A stretch of 6,937 nucleotides of DNA from Chloroflexota bacterium (GTDB lineage: Bacteria; Chloroflexota; UBA6077; JADZDV01): NCBI GenBank assembly GCA_020850915.1, contig JADZDV010000346.1, forward strand, positions 1-6,937. The letters run 5' to 3'. The notes beneath the pieces are model-generated. The model saw only the letters and a list, made by a program, of their open reading frames with translations, was not told the DNA's origin and made no database searches. Below, piece by piece: positions 1 to 6,076 of the stretch. How positions within the stretch are numbered: position 1 is the stretch's first letter; each line of letters begins with the position of its first letter. Both the position numbers and the translations under genes were made by a program.

Positions 1-1434
1 GATCTGCTCCCCGTAGATGGCCCTCGCCAGGTCGATGCTCTTCGCGACCCAGACCTTGTTGACCATCAGCACGGGACCGAGCTGGTATGCCTGGGTCTGG
101 CGGGTCCTTGCGTACTGGACCTGCGCCCAGCGTGCTCTGCCGTCGTCGCCGGTCTCCACGCTCATGCGGGTCGTTTCGCGCCCCGCTTCGTTCTCGGCCA
201 GGATGATGGTCTCAGGCGCCCTGGTGATCGGGGCCGAGCCGCCGGCTGGCGCCGGTGGAGCGCTGCCCACTGTTGGAGCAGGGGGCGGCGGAGGCGGGAC
301 CGCGGGGGCGGCGCTGACGGACCGTTGGACGGACGCTGGCGTTGGAGTAACGGGCGTGGCGCTCGGCGTCAGCGCACGGAGTGCCGTGGCCGTGGCCTCC
401 GCGCCGACCGGCGTCGAGGTCGGTGCGAAGAGCGGACGCTGCGCTGGCGCTATGGCAGTGGAGACCGGCTCCTGGAGCGACGGCAGGAAGGCGTAGGACA
501 AGTCCGTGTTTGGCAGCGCCCAGGGGCGGTACGGCCCCGTCTCGGTGGAGACGTCGTACTGACGGAAGAACGGGTTGTCGGGCGCTTGCGGCTCGAGGTC
601 GGCAGGCAAGTCGACGCCGGTGAGCATGGCCTTGAAGACAGCGCCGAGCGGCACCGGAGCCGTGCAACGGCAGTTCGAGTCGTAGCGGAAGACGCCGTGC
701 TCGAGGCGAACAGAGATCAGGTTTCGATTCCGCGGGTCTCGAACCGGTCGGCTTACAGGAATGCCCCATGCGTCCAGGCCGCCCATAGCCTGGAACTCAA
801 TCTGGAGGCGTGTCGGGGGTACTGGCGTGGGTGTGGGCTCGACGGGAGTGGGCGTAAGTTCGACGACGGGCGTACCGGTGGCGGTGCGTCGTGGCCTCGG
901 TGTGAACGTCTGGGTCGGCGTCGGGGTTGGCGTCGGTGGTAGAGCGCTTTCCCCGTAGAATATGAGAAAACCGGTGGGCTGCCCCTCGAATTGATCGGGC
1001 AGGACCGAGGAGAGGTAAGCGTACATCAGATCGACGTAGGCCTCGGCGCCCGGCAATGGGGCGCTGGCAGTCACCGACGGGTCGTAGCCGGGAATCGCCG
1101 CGTACGCGATCTGTGGGAAAGGCATCCAGCCGTTGTCCAGCAATGCCACGTTGACGACGTTGCCTTCAATGATCTGAAGCACGTGATGCTCGAAGATCTG
1201 CGTCGGATTGCCCTGTAACACGAAGGTTCTGGAGATCGGCAGTCCGAATGCCCGGGCGGCCCCGTGAGCGGAGAAAAAGTCCCAGAACTGGTCGTCGTCG
1301 ATTCGGAAGCCGGAGGCTGGGAAGTACCGCTGGTCTTCTTCGGCGCGAGAGGGCGCGACGACGAGGGCGAGGATCAAGATCGAGAAGATGCCGAGAGCTG
1401 CGAGCCGGCCGTGCCGGCGGATGGGGCCACGCAC
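1..1434 (-). CDS. Secreted modular protein with Thr/Pro linkers, C-terminus beyond window (partial)
   Basis: The frame stays open from a GTG at 1434-1432 to the window edge, giving 478 visible residues and no stop. The GTG is preceded by TTAGGAG about 6 bases upstream, and in-frame stops lie just above it, so the start is well fixed. Residues 1-31 are an export signal: RRHGR, then a hydrophobic stretch, then a probable cut after SRA. Residues 36-100 form a module with YFPASGF, FWDFFSAHG, AFGLPIS and FEHHVLQ. Residues 210-255 repeat it in shorter form (FQAMGGLDAWGIPVS, then RLEHGVFRYD). Thr-Pro linkers cover about 167-207 and Ala/Pro-rich linkers about 340-405, including six consecutive prolines. 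The last 70 residues are a compact segment I do not recognise. FGxPIS modules with TPTPT linkers are common in Chloroflexota exported proteins of unknown role, so cell-surface or extracellular binding is only an inference. The gene is divergent from the YceI lipoprotein gene. Confidence 0.85.
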   Translation of the reverse strand, partial: MRGPIRRHGRLAALGIFSILILALVVAPSRAEEDQRYFPASGFRIDDDQFWDFFSAHGAARAFGLPISRTFVLQGNPTQIFEHHVLQIIEGNVVNVALLDNGWMPFPQIAYAAIPGYDPSVTASAPLPGAEAYVDLMYAYLSSVLPDQFEGQPTGFLIFYGESALPPTPTPTPTQTFTPRPRRTATGTPVVELTPTPVEPTPTPVPPTRLQIEFQAMGGLDAWGIPVSRPVRDPRNRNLISVRLEHGVFRYDSNCRCTAPVPLGAVFKAMLTGVDLPADLEPQAPDNPFFRQYDVSTETGPYRPWALPNTDLSYAFLPSLQEPVSTAIAPAQRPLFAPTSTPVGAEATATALRALTPSATPVTPTPASVQRSVSAAPAVPPPPPPAPTVGSAPPAPAGGSAPITRAPETIILAENEAGRETTRMSVETGDDGRARWAQVQYARTRQTQAYQLGPVLMVNKVWVAKSIDLARAIYGEQI

Positions 1435-1455
1435 TGTCCACTCCTAAGGCGACGG

Positions 1456-1484
1456 ATTCTAAATCCCCCTGGGAGCGAACGCAA
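1456..1484 (-). promoter_or_regulatory. Candidate sigma-70-type promoter for the modular secreted protein
   Basis: On the minus strand, TTGCGT (1484-1479) is followed after 17 bases by TAGAAT (1461-1456). The -10 box matches five of six consensus positions; the -35 box matches only its first three. Transcription would start near 1448, leaving a leader of about 15 bases that holds the ribosome binding site. Supported by pattern only. Confidence 0.35.
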
Positions 1485-1585
1485 ACGTGTCGCACGGTTC
1501 CGAGAAACCGAACGCGTGAGTCCACCGTATGAAAGTGGGGGAGGCGTTCACCACGGAACCCGGTGAATGCCCTGGGGCAACTTCT

Positions 1586-1603
1586 CGGAGGCATCTCTTC
1601 GTG
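1586..1603 (+). promoter_or_regulatory. Ribosome binding site and GTG start that fix the yceI start
   Basis: CGGAGG at 1586-1591 stands 9 bases before GTG at 1601. The upstream in-frame ATG at 1529 would add 24 residues ahead of the signal peptide and spoil a standard lipoprotein signal, so the GTG is preferred. Confidence 0.65.
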
Positions 1604-2425
1604 CGTCAGACCATGCTCTTGCCGGCGTTCGCGCTCACGCTGTCGTTCGTCCTGGGCTGCACCCAGGAGCAGAGCTCCACGCCGGTCGCTGCGCCGACCG
1701 TCCGACCTGCCGAGCTGACTCGCGCCGTCGCGCCGCCGGCACCAGCGGCGCCACCAGTGGCTGCTGCCGCGGCTCCATCGCCGGTGGTTGCTCCTTCACC
1801 GGAGGCCGCCAGACCTGTGGTCAGCGCGCCGTCGCCCAGCTCTATCGCGGCTGGCGCGGGAAGCGGCGGCACGCGTTATGAGATCGTCTCGGATCGCTCC
1901 GAGGTGCGCTACCGTGCCCGGGAGCAGTTCGTGGGCGTGGACCGTGAGAGCGACGCGATCGGCAAGACGAAGGCGATGACTGGCAGTGTCACGACGATCG
2001 GACCAGACCAGTTGCGTGGCATCGTGGACCGAATGACGATCGATCTCACCAGGCTCCAGAGCGATCAAGCGAACCGAGATCGCTTCATCAGCACGAACAC
2101 GCTGAACACGGCCAGGTATCCGACGGTGGAGTTCCGCTCTACCGACCAGGCCGGGCCGGCGAGCTACACGCCCGGACAGGACGTGACGTTCCAGCTTCCC
2201 GGCCTGCTGAGGGTGAGGGACGTGGAGAAGCCCGTGACCTGGAATGTCACGGCCCGCCTGGAAGGCGACTCGCTGATAGGGACAGCGGACATGGTGTTGA
2301 GCTTCGACCAGTTTGGTCTGGAGAAGCCGCGAGTCGCTCGGATTCTGAGCATTCGGGACGACGTCCGACTCGAAGCCGATATCGTGGCGGTCCGAGTTGC
2401 TGGAGGCAGCGGCGCGGCGCAATAG
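1601..2425 (+). CDS. YceI-domain lipoprotein
   Basis: The product has 274 residues from the GTG start. Residues 1-20 are a lipoprotein signal (MRQTMLLPAF, a hydrophobic core, then VLGC); Cys20 would be lipidated, anchoring the protein on the outer face of the membrane. Residues 21-90 are a Pro/Ala/Val linker of low complexity. Residues 91-266 are a YceI domain: an opening YEIVSDRSEVRYRARE strand, IGKTKAMTG, then the family's RDRF-x-STNTLNTARYPTVEF block (about 159-178), LLRVRDVEKPVTW, and the closing SFDQFGLEKP and IRDDVRLEADIV strands. YceI proteins are lipocalin-like beta-barrels that bind long isoprenoid-type lipids; some are acid- or stress-induced periplasmic proteins. The ligand here is unknown. 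The gene diverges from the upstream modular secreted gene and converges with the next. The alternative ATG start at 1529 is less likely. Confidence 0.9.
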   Translation: MRQTMLLPAFALTLSFVLGCTQEQSSTPVAAPTVRPAELTRAVAPPAPAAPPVAAAAAPSPVVAPSPEAARPVVSAPSPSSIAAGAGSGGTRYEIVSDRSEVRYRAREQFVGVDRESDAIGKTKAMTGSVTTIGPDQLRGIVDRMTIDLTRLQSDQANRDRFISTNTLNTARYPTVEFRSTDQAGPASYTPGQDVTFQLPGLLRVRDVEKPVTWNVTARLEGDSLIGTADMVLSFDQFGLEKPRVARILSIRDDVRLEADIVAVRVAGGSGAAQ

Positions 2426-2460
2426 GTTGACGCCCTGCCGGTCCGGGGCGGCGGTTCAAC
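2426..2460. terminator. Possible bidirectional hairpin between convergent genes
   Basis: GTTGA (2426-2430) pairs with TCAAC (2456-2460), and CGCCC (2431-2435) pairs with GGGCG (2446-2450), with a 5-base bulge on the 3' side. The hairpin fills the whole 30-base gap between the yceI stop and the stop of the minus-strand gene, where a shared terminator is expected. There is no T-tract on either strand, so the assignment is tentative. Confidence 0.3.
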
Positions 2461-2923
2461 TCGGGCAGTCGCCGAGCTGAACCGTTGGATCGGTCAGCGT
2501 AGCGCGAAGGCCGTTCGACAGATCGCGAATGTTGAGCGATCCTTTTCCACCGATTCGGAAGCTCATGCCAAGGAAGGCCTTGCCCACTCGCCTACCGTTC
2601 CGGAGCACGCCGCTTTTGTCGTGCGCATCTCCGGTCCCGTTGCGCCGGGTGGAGACCCGTGCCGCGTCGGATGAGTAGACGAGGCGGTCCAGAGAGAACC
2701 GCCAGGCGCCAGTGCGCGGGTTGAGCCAGAAACTTCCGACGCCTTCGGCGAAGGAGCCGGACATCAGGATGCAGGTGCCAGACTGGACAACCAGGGGCCT
2801 CGCGTCCGCCGCGGCGGCCGGTGTGGTGAGCGCCAGCACGACGGCGGCAACGGTGCCGGCCCGCGTTCGAACGGCCCAGCCGTTCCAGTGCAGCCCGCGA
2901 CAGCCGGTGACCAATCCCCTCAT
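2456..2923 (-). CDS. Hypothetical secreted protein, 155 aa
   Basis: Not recognised. The ATG at 2923 is preceded on the minus strand by GGAGGAG five bases upstream, a strong ribosome binding site. The N-terminus has arginines around residues 9-21, then a hydrophobic run TVAAVVLALTTPAAAA with a probable signal peptidase I site near residues 38-40. The mature part, of about 115 residues, is rich in Gly, Arg, Ser and Asp. It has only two cysteines, Cys51 near the start (SGTCILMSG) and Cys153 three residues from the end (LGDCPS), so one disulfide closing the domain is plausible. Patterns such as GSFWLNPRTGAWRFSLDR and GSLNIRDLSNG suggest a small beta-rich domain. The gene lies downstream of the DUF1996 gene on the same strand, but 247 bases away, so it probably has its own promoter. 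Export is well supported; function is unknown. Confidence 0.75.
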   Translation of the reverse strand: MRGLVTGCRGLHWNGWAVRTRAGTVAAVVLALTTPAAAADARPLVVQSGTCILMSGSFAEGVGSFWLNPRTGAWRFSLDRLVYSSDAARVSTRRNGTGDAHDKSGVLRNGRRVGKAFLGMSFRIGGKGSLNIRDLSNGLRATLTDPTVQLGDCPS

Positions 2924-3076
2924 GACCGCTCCTCCACTCGGCGACGGCCGTCCTTCCGCTCATTGGATCGACGCCGTGTCGTCGGTAGATTGAACGGTCG
3001 AAAGGGACAGAAGGCCGCGCGACGTCGCGTGGCGGCGGCTCATCCCAGCTCCGCCCAGCGGTCTCAGGCGATGGAC

Positions 3077-3116
3077 GGAGCGCGGGCGGAGGACGGGATG
3101 TCCGCGCTCCGCCCGC
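3077..3116. repeat. Two overlapping inverted repeats downstream of the DUF1996 gene
   Basis: GGAGCGCGG (3077-3085) is complementary to CCGCGCTCC (3102-3110), and GCGGGCGGAG (3082-3091) is complementary to CTCCGCCCGC (3107-3116). The arms overlap, so only one stem can form at a time. The site is 55-95 bases past the DUF1996 stop in its direction of transcription. It could act as a terminator, but no T-tract follows. Confidence 0.5.
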
Positions 3117-3170
3117 CTGTCGCGGCGGTGGCATCTGCCGCCAGGCTGGATGGCTGCTCAGTCGCTGGCG

Positions 3171-4034
3171 CTAGCGCGGCTGCCCGCGCAGACCGCAACG
3201 GAGGCCGGCGTTCAGGCAGGTGTGGACGCGCTGCTCCAGGACGCTCTGGTCCCAGGCGTTGAAGAAGTCACCGTGGCCGGAGTAGACGGAGCCCGAGGCA
3301 AGCGTGATGGTGCCCGGGTCGCCAACGATCGGGTAGTTCACGATCATCGAGAGACGCGGGAGCAGGACCGGATGATCGGTTGGGCACCCCCGCTGTCCCT
3401 GTCGGCTTGCCATGTGACTCTTGTGGTCCGCGCTGTCCAGGCTCTGACCATCCCAGCATTCGGGAAAGTTGACGTGGAGCTGGAGGTTGCTCCCGGTCGG
3501 ACAGGTGGGTGGGAGGCTGCTCCGATTGTTCAGGGCTCGACAGTCCCAGACGGTGAGCTCGCTCGCCTGAGGGCTGGTGGCGGTGGCGGCACCTGCCACC
3601 ATCTTGAAACCGGCCGGAAATGGCTTGACGGTGGCCGCCGTCTGGCCAATCGGCGCACGATAGTAGATCGTCATGCTGACGGGCGTGACCGGCTGGCCGT
3701 TCTGAGAGAGTGTCGGCACCCAGTAGGCAGCCGTGTCGTGGGTGGCGCGGCAACTGGTGCCGCCGGAGAGCAGGCTTTCCAGGGTGGAGCTCGAGTTCGT
3801 CGTGCGGTTGCCGAAGAAATCGTGCGAGTGCGACATGCCTGCCATGCCCGGGTGGACGATTGGATCGTCCGGAGCGCGGTGATCGAACCGACAGTGCTCC
3901 ACGAACACACCACGTTGCGGCAGCTCGTCGACGGGCACGGTTGGCTGCCGCTGCGCCGCCTCGGCGTGCGAGGGAAGCAACGCTCCGACAAGGGCAAGAG
4001 GCAGGAGCCAGATCGCTAGACGGCTGAAGACCAT
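3171..4034 (-). CDS. DUF1996 domain secreted protein
   Basis: The start is ATG at 4034, with GGAG seven bases upstream; the open frame extends further to 4352, but those 106 residues have no signal or family character. The product has 287 residues. Residues 1-26 are a signal peptide (MVFSRLAIWLLPLALVGALL, probable cut after AEA). Residues 42-280 match DUF1996 (PF09362): FVEHCRFDH, DDPIVHPG, MSHSHDFFGN, the TLESLLSGGTSC block, AAYWVPTL, IYYR, FPAGFKMVAG, LHVNFPECWDG, LDSADHKSHMA, CPTDHPVLLPRLS, then SGHGDFFNAWDQ and a final CLNAGLRCG. Conserved histidines (47, 69, 71, 187, 204, 207, 254) with Asp72, Asp195 and Asp256 look like a metal or catalytic site. Eight cysteines (48, 95, 165, 178, 193, 217, 273, 280) could form four disulfides, fitting an extracytoplasmic location. 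The family is best known from fungi and actinobacteria and has no established function that I can name. Confidence 0.9.
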   Translation of the reverse strand: MVFSRLAIWLLPLALVGALLPSHAEAAQRQPTVPVDELPQRGVFVEHCRFDHRAPDDPIVHPGMAGMSHSHDFFGNRTTNSSSTLESLLSGGTSCRATHDTAAYWVPTLSQNGQPVTPVSMTIYYRAPIGQTAATVKPFPAGFKMVAGAATATSPQASELTVWDCRALNNRSSLPPTCPTGSNLQLHVNFPECWDGQSLDSADHKSHMASRQGQRGCPTDHPVLLPRLSMIVNYPIVGDPGTITLASGSVYSGHGDFFNAWDQSVLEQRVHTCLNAGLRCGLRGQPR

Positions 4035-4462
4035 GAGAGCGCTCCAAAGCGCCGAGCGGGCGCCAGCGTGCCAGCGACCGAACCGGCAGTATCCGGGGCT
4101 GCGTCGCTCGCCAACTCCAGCCTGACGGCCGACTGTAACCCCCGTGCTAACCAAGCGTGAAACTTTTGTCGGCTGGCCACTGAACGGGTGGAACGCCGGT
4201 CGACAGGGAACGCCTCGGGCCACGCCGGGTCTTGCGCTGTGAGGCCGGGCTGAAGCCGCCACCACCGTCGTCCTGAAGGAGTCCTGACGAGCAGGCTCGG
4301 CCAGATGGTCCACAAGGGAGAAGGCACGCGGCACGATCGGCCGCGTGCTCATCGCTCGAGCCAGAGCAGGTCAACTGCCGCGAGCCCGCGCGGCACAGGT
4401 AGGTGCCCTTCGCCGGCGTGAAGTGGTGCACCAAGCACCGAGGCAGGCACGCGAACTGAGAC

Positions 4463-4474
4463 GCACCGCGGTGC
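4463..4474. repeat. 12-base perfect palindrome
   Basis: GCACCGCGGTGC is self-complementary over its full length. It lies 16 bases before a second, longer palindrome, so the pair could be a tandem operator or a bound DNA site. No regulator gene is in the window. Confidence 0.5.
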
Positions 4475-4490
4475 ACCCGAGGCATCGTCA

Positions 4491-4504
4491 TCAGACGCGT
4501 CTGA
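4491..4504. repeat. 14-base perfect palindrome
   Basis: TCAGACGCGTCTGA is self-complementary, with CATC/GATG flanks that are almost symmetric. The size and symmetry suit a dimeric repressor operator, but the nearest downstream start (4034, minus) is about 460 bases away, which is far for an operator. Confidence 0.5.
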
Positions 4505-4557
4505 GATGTTGCGCAGGGAGACAGCGATGGTTCTGGCGGGGATGCGAGCGTGGTGCA

Positions 4558-4583
4558 AACGACGAGGGTACGAACCCGTCGTT
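4558..4583. repeat. Short hairpin, 10-11 bp stem
   Basis: AACGAC (4558-4563) pairs with GTCGTT (4578-4583) and GGGT (4566-4569) with ACCC (4574-4577), leaving a four-base loop ACGA and a two-base bulge. It stands 22 bases before the long hairpin, so the two could be domains of one structured transcript. Confidence 0.5.
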
Positions 4584-4605
4584 ACATCAAACGCCTGACG
4601 TCTGT

Positions 4606-4692
4606 GTAGAAGGAGCACACAGTGCGCGACTCTTCCCGAAGGAGGGGCGCCTTTCGGAAGAGCCGCGACGCTGTGTGAGCCTCCACTTCTAC
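4606..4692. repeat. Long imperfect hairpin, about 35 bp over 87 bases
   Basis: The arms pair as follows: GTAGAAG (4606-4612) with CTTCTAC (4686-4692); CACACAG (4616-4622) with CTGTGTG (4671-4677); CGCG (4625-4628) with CGCG (4664-4667); CTCTTCC (4630-4636) with GGAAGAG (4656-4662); GAAGG (4638-4642) with CC plus TTC (4650-4655, one base bulged). The loop is seven bases (4643-4649). Bulges of one to three bases separate the blocks. It lies 116 bases past the OsmC stop. It could be a structured RNA, a long terminator without T-tract, or a MITE/REP-like insertion; no clear target duplication is visible next to it. Confidence 0.65.
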
Positions 4693-4807
4693 AACGACTC
4701 CTGATGAGGAACGAGGACTCGCAGCGTGCGTCACGCCACGGCGTCGCGCTCGCTCACGCGCAGGGACGTCCTCGTGTCAGTCGACGTGCAGGGCCGCTTG
4801 CGAGCGA

Positions 4808-5251
4808 TCAGGGCTCAAGAGCTGCGTCGACGCTGAGCTCGACGTTGCCCTTCAGCGCTTGCGACACTGGACAGCCGTCCCTCGCGGCCTGGGCCGCCTG
4901 GCGAAACGTCGCCTCGTCGACACCCGGCACGTGGCCGCGTACCGTCAGTGCGCTGGAGACAACCTTCCAGCCACCGTCGGCCCGGTCGAAGGTGACAGCG
5001 GCCGTGACGACAAGCTGCTTGGGCGGTGTGCCAGCCTGTCCGAGGCCGGCCGACAGCGCCATGGAGAAGCAACTGGCGTGGGCGGCAGCGATGAGCTCCT
5101 CAGGGCTGGTTCGCCCGTCGGCCAACTCGGTGCGTGATGCCCAGGTCACTGGTAAACCGGAAAAGGCGTGACTGCTCGAGGCAGTGACGCTGCCCGACCC
5201 GTGGGCAAGCTCTCCCCTCCACGTGGCTTCGGCGCGGCGGATCGCGGCCAT
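4808..5251 (-). CDS. OsmC/Ohr family peroxiredoxin
   Basis: The product has 147 residues, the usual size of the OsmC/Ohr superfamily. The ATG at 5251 follows GGAGG with a seven-base spacer, and the first residues (MAAIRRAEATWRGEL) match the family's first strand, so the much longer open frame upstream is not coding for this protein. The two redox cysteines are present: Cys61 in AAAHASCFSMALS and Cys127 in RDGCPVSQAL, with Glu51/Glu52 ahead of the first (TSPEELIAAAHASC). These thiol peroxidases reduce organic (fatty acid) hydroperoxides in the cytoplasm, usually recycled through lipoyl or other dithiol donors. The SPEELIAAAHASC context and VRGHVPGVDEATF stretch are closer to OsmC than to classical Ohr, but I cannot separate the subfamilies with certainty. 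It stands alone, with long gene-less flanks and no visible OhrR-type regulator, so a monocistronic transcript is likely. Confidence 0.93.
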   Translation of the reverse strand: MAAIRRAEATWRGELAHGSGSVTASSSHAFSGLPVTWASRTELADGRTSPEELIAAAHASCFSMALSAGLGQAGTPPKQLVVTAAVTFDRADGGWKVVSSALTVRGHVPGVDEATFRQAAQAARDGCPVSQALKGNVELSVDAALEP

Positions 5252-5464
5252 GACAGCACCTCCATAGAAAACTCGACGTTCGGTCCGTGCCAGGTAGCAA
5301 GACCGGGGCCACGCCTGGCGAAGATGCCGCCGCCCTGGTATTGAAGGGCGGACGGGAGCACGGTACGCTGTGGGCGGACGAGGTGATCGCGATTGCCGGA
5401 GCAAGGAGGAACCGGAGCGCAGTCGCATCTCGGCAGGCCTTGGTTCGCTCGAGTGCCTCCTGGC

Positions 5465-5523
5465 GGAGCCGATCCCGTGGACAAGCTCCCAGTGGAGAGC
5501 GCGTCTCAGCAGACATCGGCTCC
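5465..5523. repeat. 9-base perfect inverted repeat with inner hairpin
   Basis: GGAGCCGAT (5465-5473) and ATCGGCTCC (5515-5523) are perfectly complementary. Between them GCTC and GAGAGC (about 5485-5500) can form a small inner stem. On the minus strand this would lie about 215-270 bases upstream of the OsmC start, possibly in a leader RNA. Tentative. Confidence 0.4.
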
Positions 5524-5582
5524 CCGTCAGTGCGCCTGGTACCGACAGGGGGAAGAATCGGCGAAGAGATGGCTGGGGTGGC

Positions 5583-5604
5583 GCCGAGCCGCCGCCGAGC
5601 CGCC
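5583..5604. repeat. 11-base perfect tandem duplication
   Basis: GCCGAGCCGCC occurs twice in immediate succession (5583-5593 and 5594-5604). GGTGGC (5577-5582) and GCCACC (5602-5607) flank it as a short inverted repeat. Probably slippage in GC-rich non-coding DNA. Confidence 0.6.
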
Positions 5605-5875
5605 ACCGCGCCTGACCAACCACCGGTTTCCGCACGACCTGTTTCAACCCGTTGTTCACGGCAATGCACGTGGTGCAGGGCGCTGCCGGGGCATCGCTGG
5701 ACTGTCGAGCAACTCGCTGGAACGCTGCATGGTCCCGGCTCGACCTCACCCCGGGGTATGCGCATCTGCAGCCAGCATCGGCACTCGGGTCGAAGAGGAT
5801 CACCACTTCCCCACTGACAGTTGAGCGAGCACGCGACGGCGGTACATTGACGGCGTCGGGTCTGTTGGGGCAGAT

Positions 5876-5934
5876 GAGATCGGGCATAAGAACAGACGGC
5901 CGTTCTGAGTTCAAGAGCGGGTGAGCCGCAAGGG
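5876..5934. repeat. Degenerate direct repeat of the tRNA 3' flank, copy 1
   Basis: It aligns without gaps to 6018-6076 over 59 bases with about 12 mismatches. The most conserved parts are GAGATCGGG, GGCCG-TCTGAGTTCA and CGGGTGAGCCGC. The last is the complement of the tRNA-Lys acceptor end GCGGCTCACC, so this copy keeps about ten bases of tRNA 3' end but none of the T-arm. An inverted repeat GTCTGTT/AACAGAC (5860-5866, 5891-5897) overlaps it where copy 2 has its terminator-like hairpin. Confidence 0.7.
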
Positions 5935-6005
5935 TGCCGCGGACCGCATGCAGGCGCTCCTCGGGGAGTGACGGCGCGCGGATTGTCGTCAGGAGTGTCG
6001 TCAAA

Positions 6006-6044
6006 CGGCCGCCGGGTGAGATCGGGTCTCACATCAGGCGGCCG
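6006..6044 (-). terminator. Terminator-like hairpin behind the tRNA-Lys fragment
   Basis: CGGCCGCC (6006-6013) pairs with GGCGGCCG (6037-6044), and inside it GTGAGA (6016-6021) pairs with TCTCAC (6027-6032) around a five-base loop TCGGG. The stem therefore has 14 pairs with a small internal loop. On the minus strand it begins 20 bases beyond the tRNA 3' end and is followed by TTTGA. The position suits a tRNA terminator; the T-tract is short. Confidence 0.55.
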
Positions 6045-6076
6045 CTCTGAGTTCACAATCGGGTGAGCCGCCTGGG
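6018..6076. repeat. Direct repeat of the tRNA 3' flank, copy 2
   Basis: This is the partner of 5876-5934, 142 bases apart. This copy is continuous with the tRNA-Lys T-arm and overlaps the terminator-like hairpin, so it is probably the original and the other a diverged duplicate. Confidence 0.7.

Larger units (their letters stand above)
4035..4807. other. 773-base gene-less stretch rich in dyad symmetry
   Basis: No frame here has a recognisable domain, a convincing ribosome binding site or a sensible composition. The minus-strand open frame at 4147-4491 (114 codons, Cys- and Arg-rich) is probably chance. The right half holds two perfect palindromes, a short hairpin and a long hairpin, listed separately. 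The left half (4035-4400) must contain the promoter of the DUF1996 gene, but I see no strong match. Confidence 0.6.
5252..5875. other. 624-base stretch without a recognisable gene
   Basis: Long open frames cross it on both strands, but they lack family motifs, ribosome binding sites and consistent composition, and they overlap each other. It must contain the OsmC promoter near 5260-5330; no clear box is seen. The only structure I can point to is a 9-base inverted repeat and an 11-base tandem duplication, listed separately. Confidence 0.55.

Noticed and set aside
212..769. 185-codon minus-strand and several plus-strand open frames in 1-1600
   Set aside because: They are shadows of the partial secreted modular gene, whose frame is continuous over 478 codons with signal peptide and repeated modules.
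1478..1501. GGAAC followed by CGTT on the minus strand, like an ECF sigma promoter
   Set aside because: The spacing from GGAAC to CGTT is slightly short, and the TTGCGT/TAGAAT pair overlapping it fits the start better.
3150..4019. 289-codon plus-strand open frame
   Set aside because: It is the antisense of the DUF1996 gene, whose motifs are unmistakable on the other strand.
4147..4491. 114-codon minus-strand open frame, Cys-rich
   Set aside because: No ribosome binding site, no recognised motif, and its start lies within the palindrome cluster.
4701..4708. CTGATGAG, resembling the hammerhead ribozyme core
   Set aside because: The required GAAA core segment and the three-stem arrangement are absent around it.
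4808..6004. 398-codon minus-strand open frame ending with the OsmC sequence
   Set aside because: Only the last 147 codons match OsmC, and they have their own ATG and ribosome binding site at 5251. The upstream part has no family character and crosses the direct repeat and hairpin.
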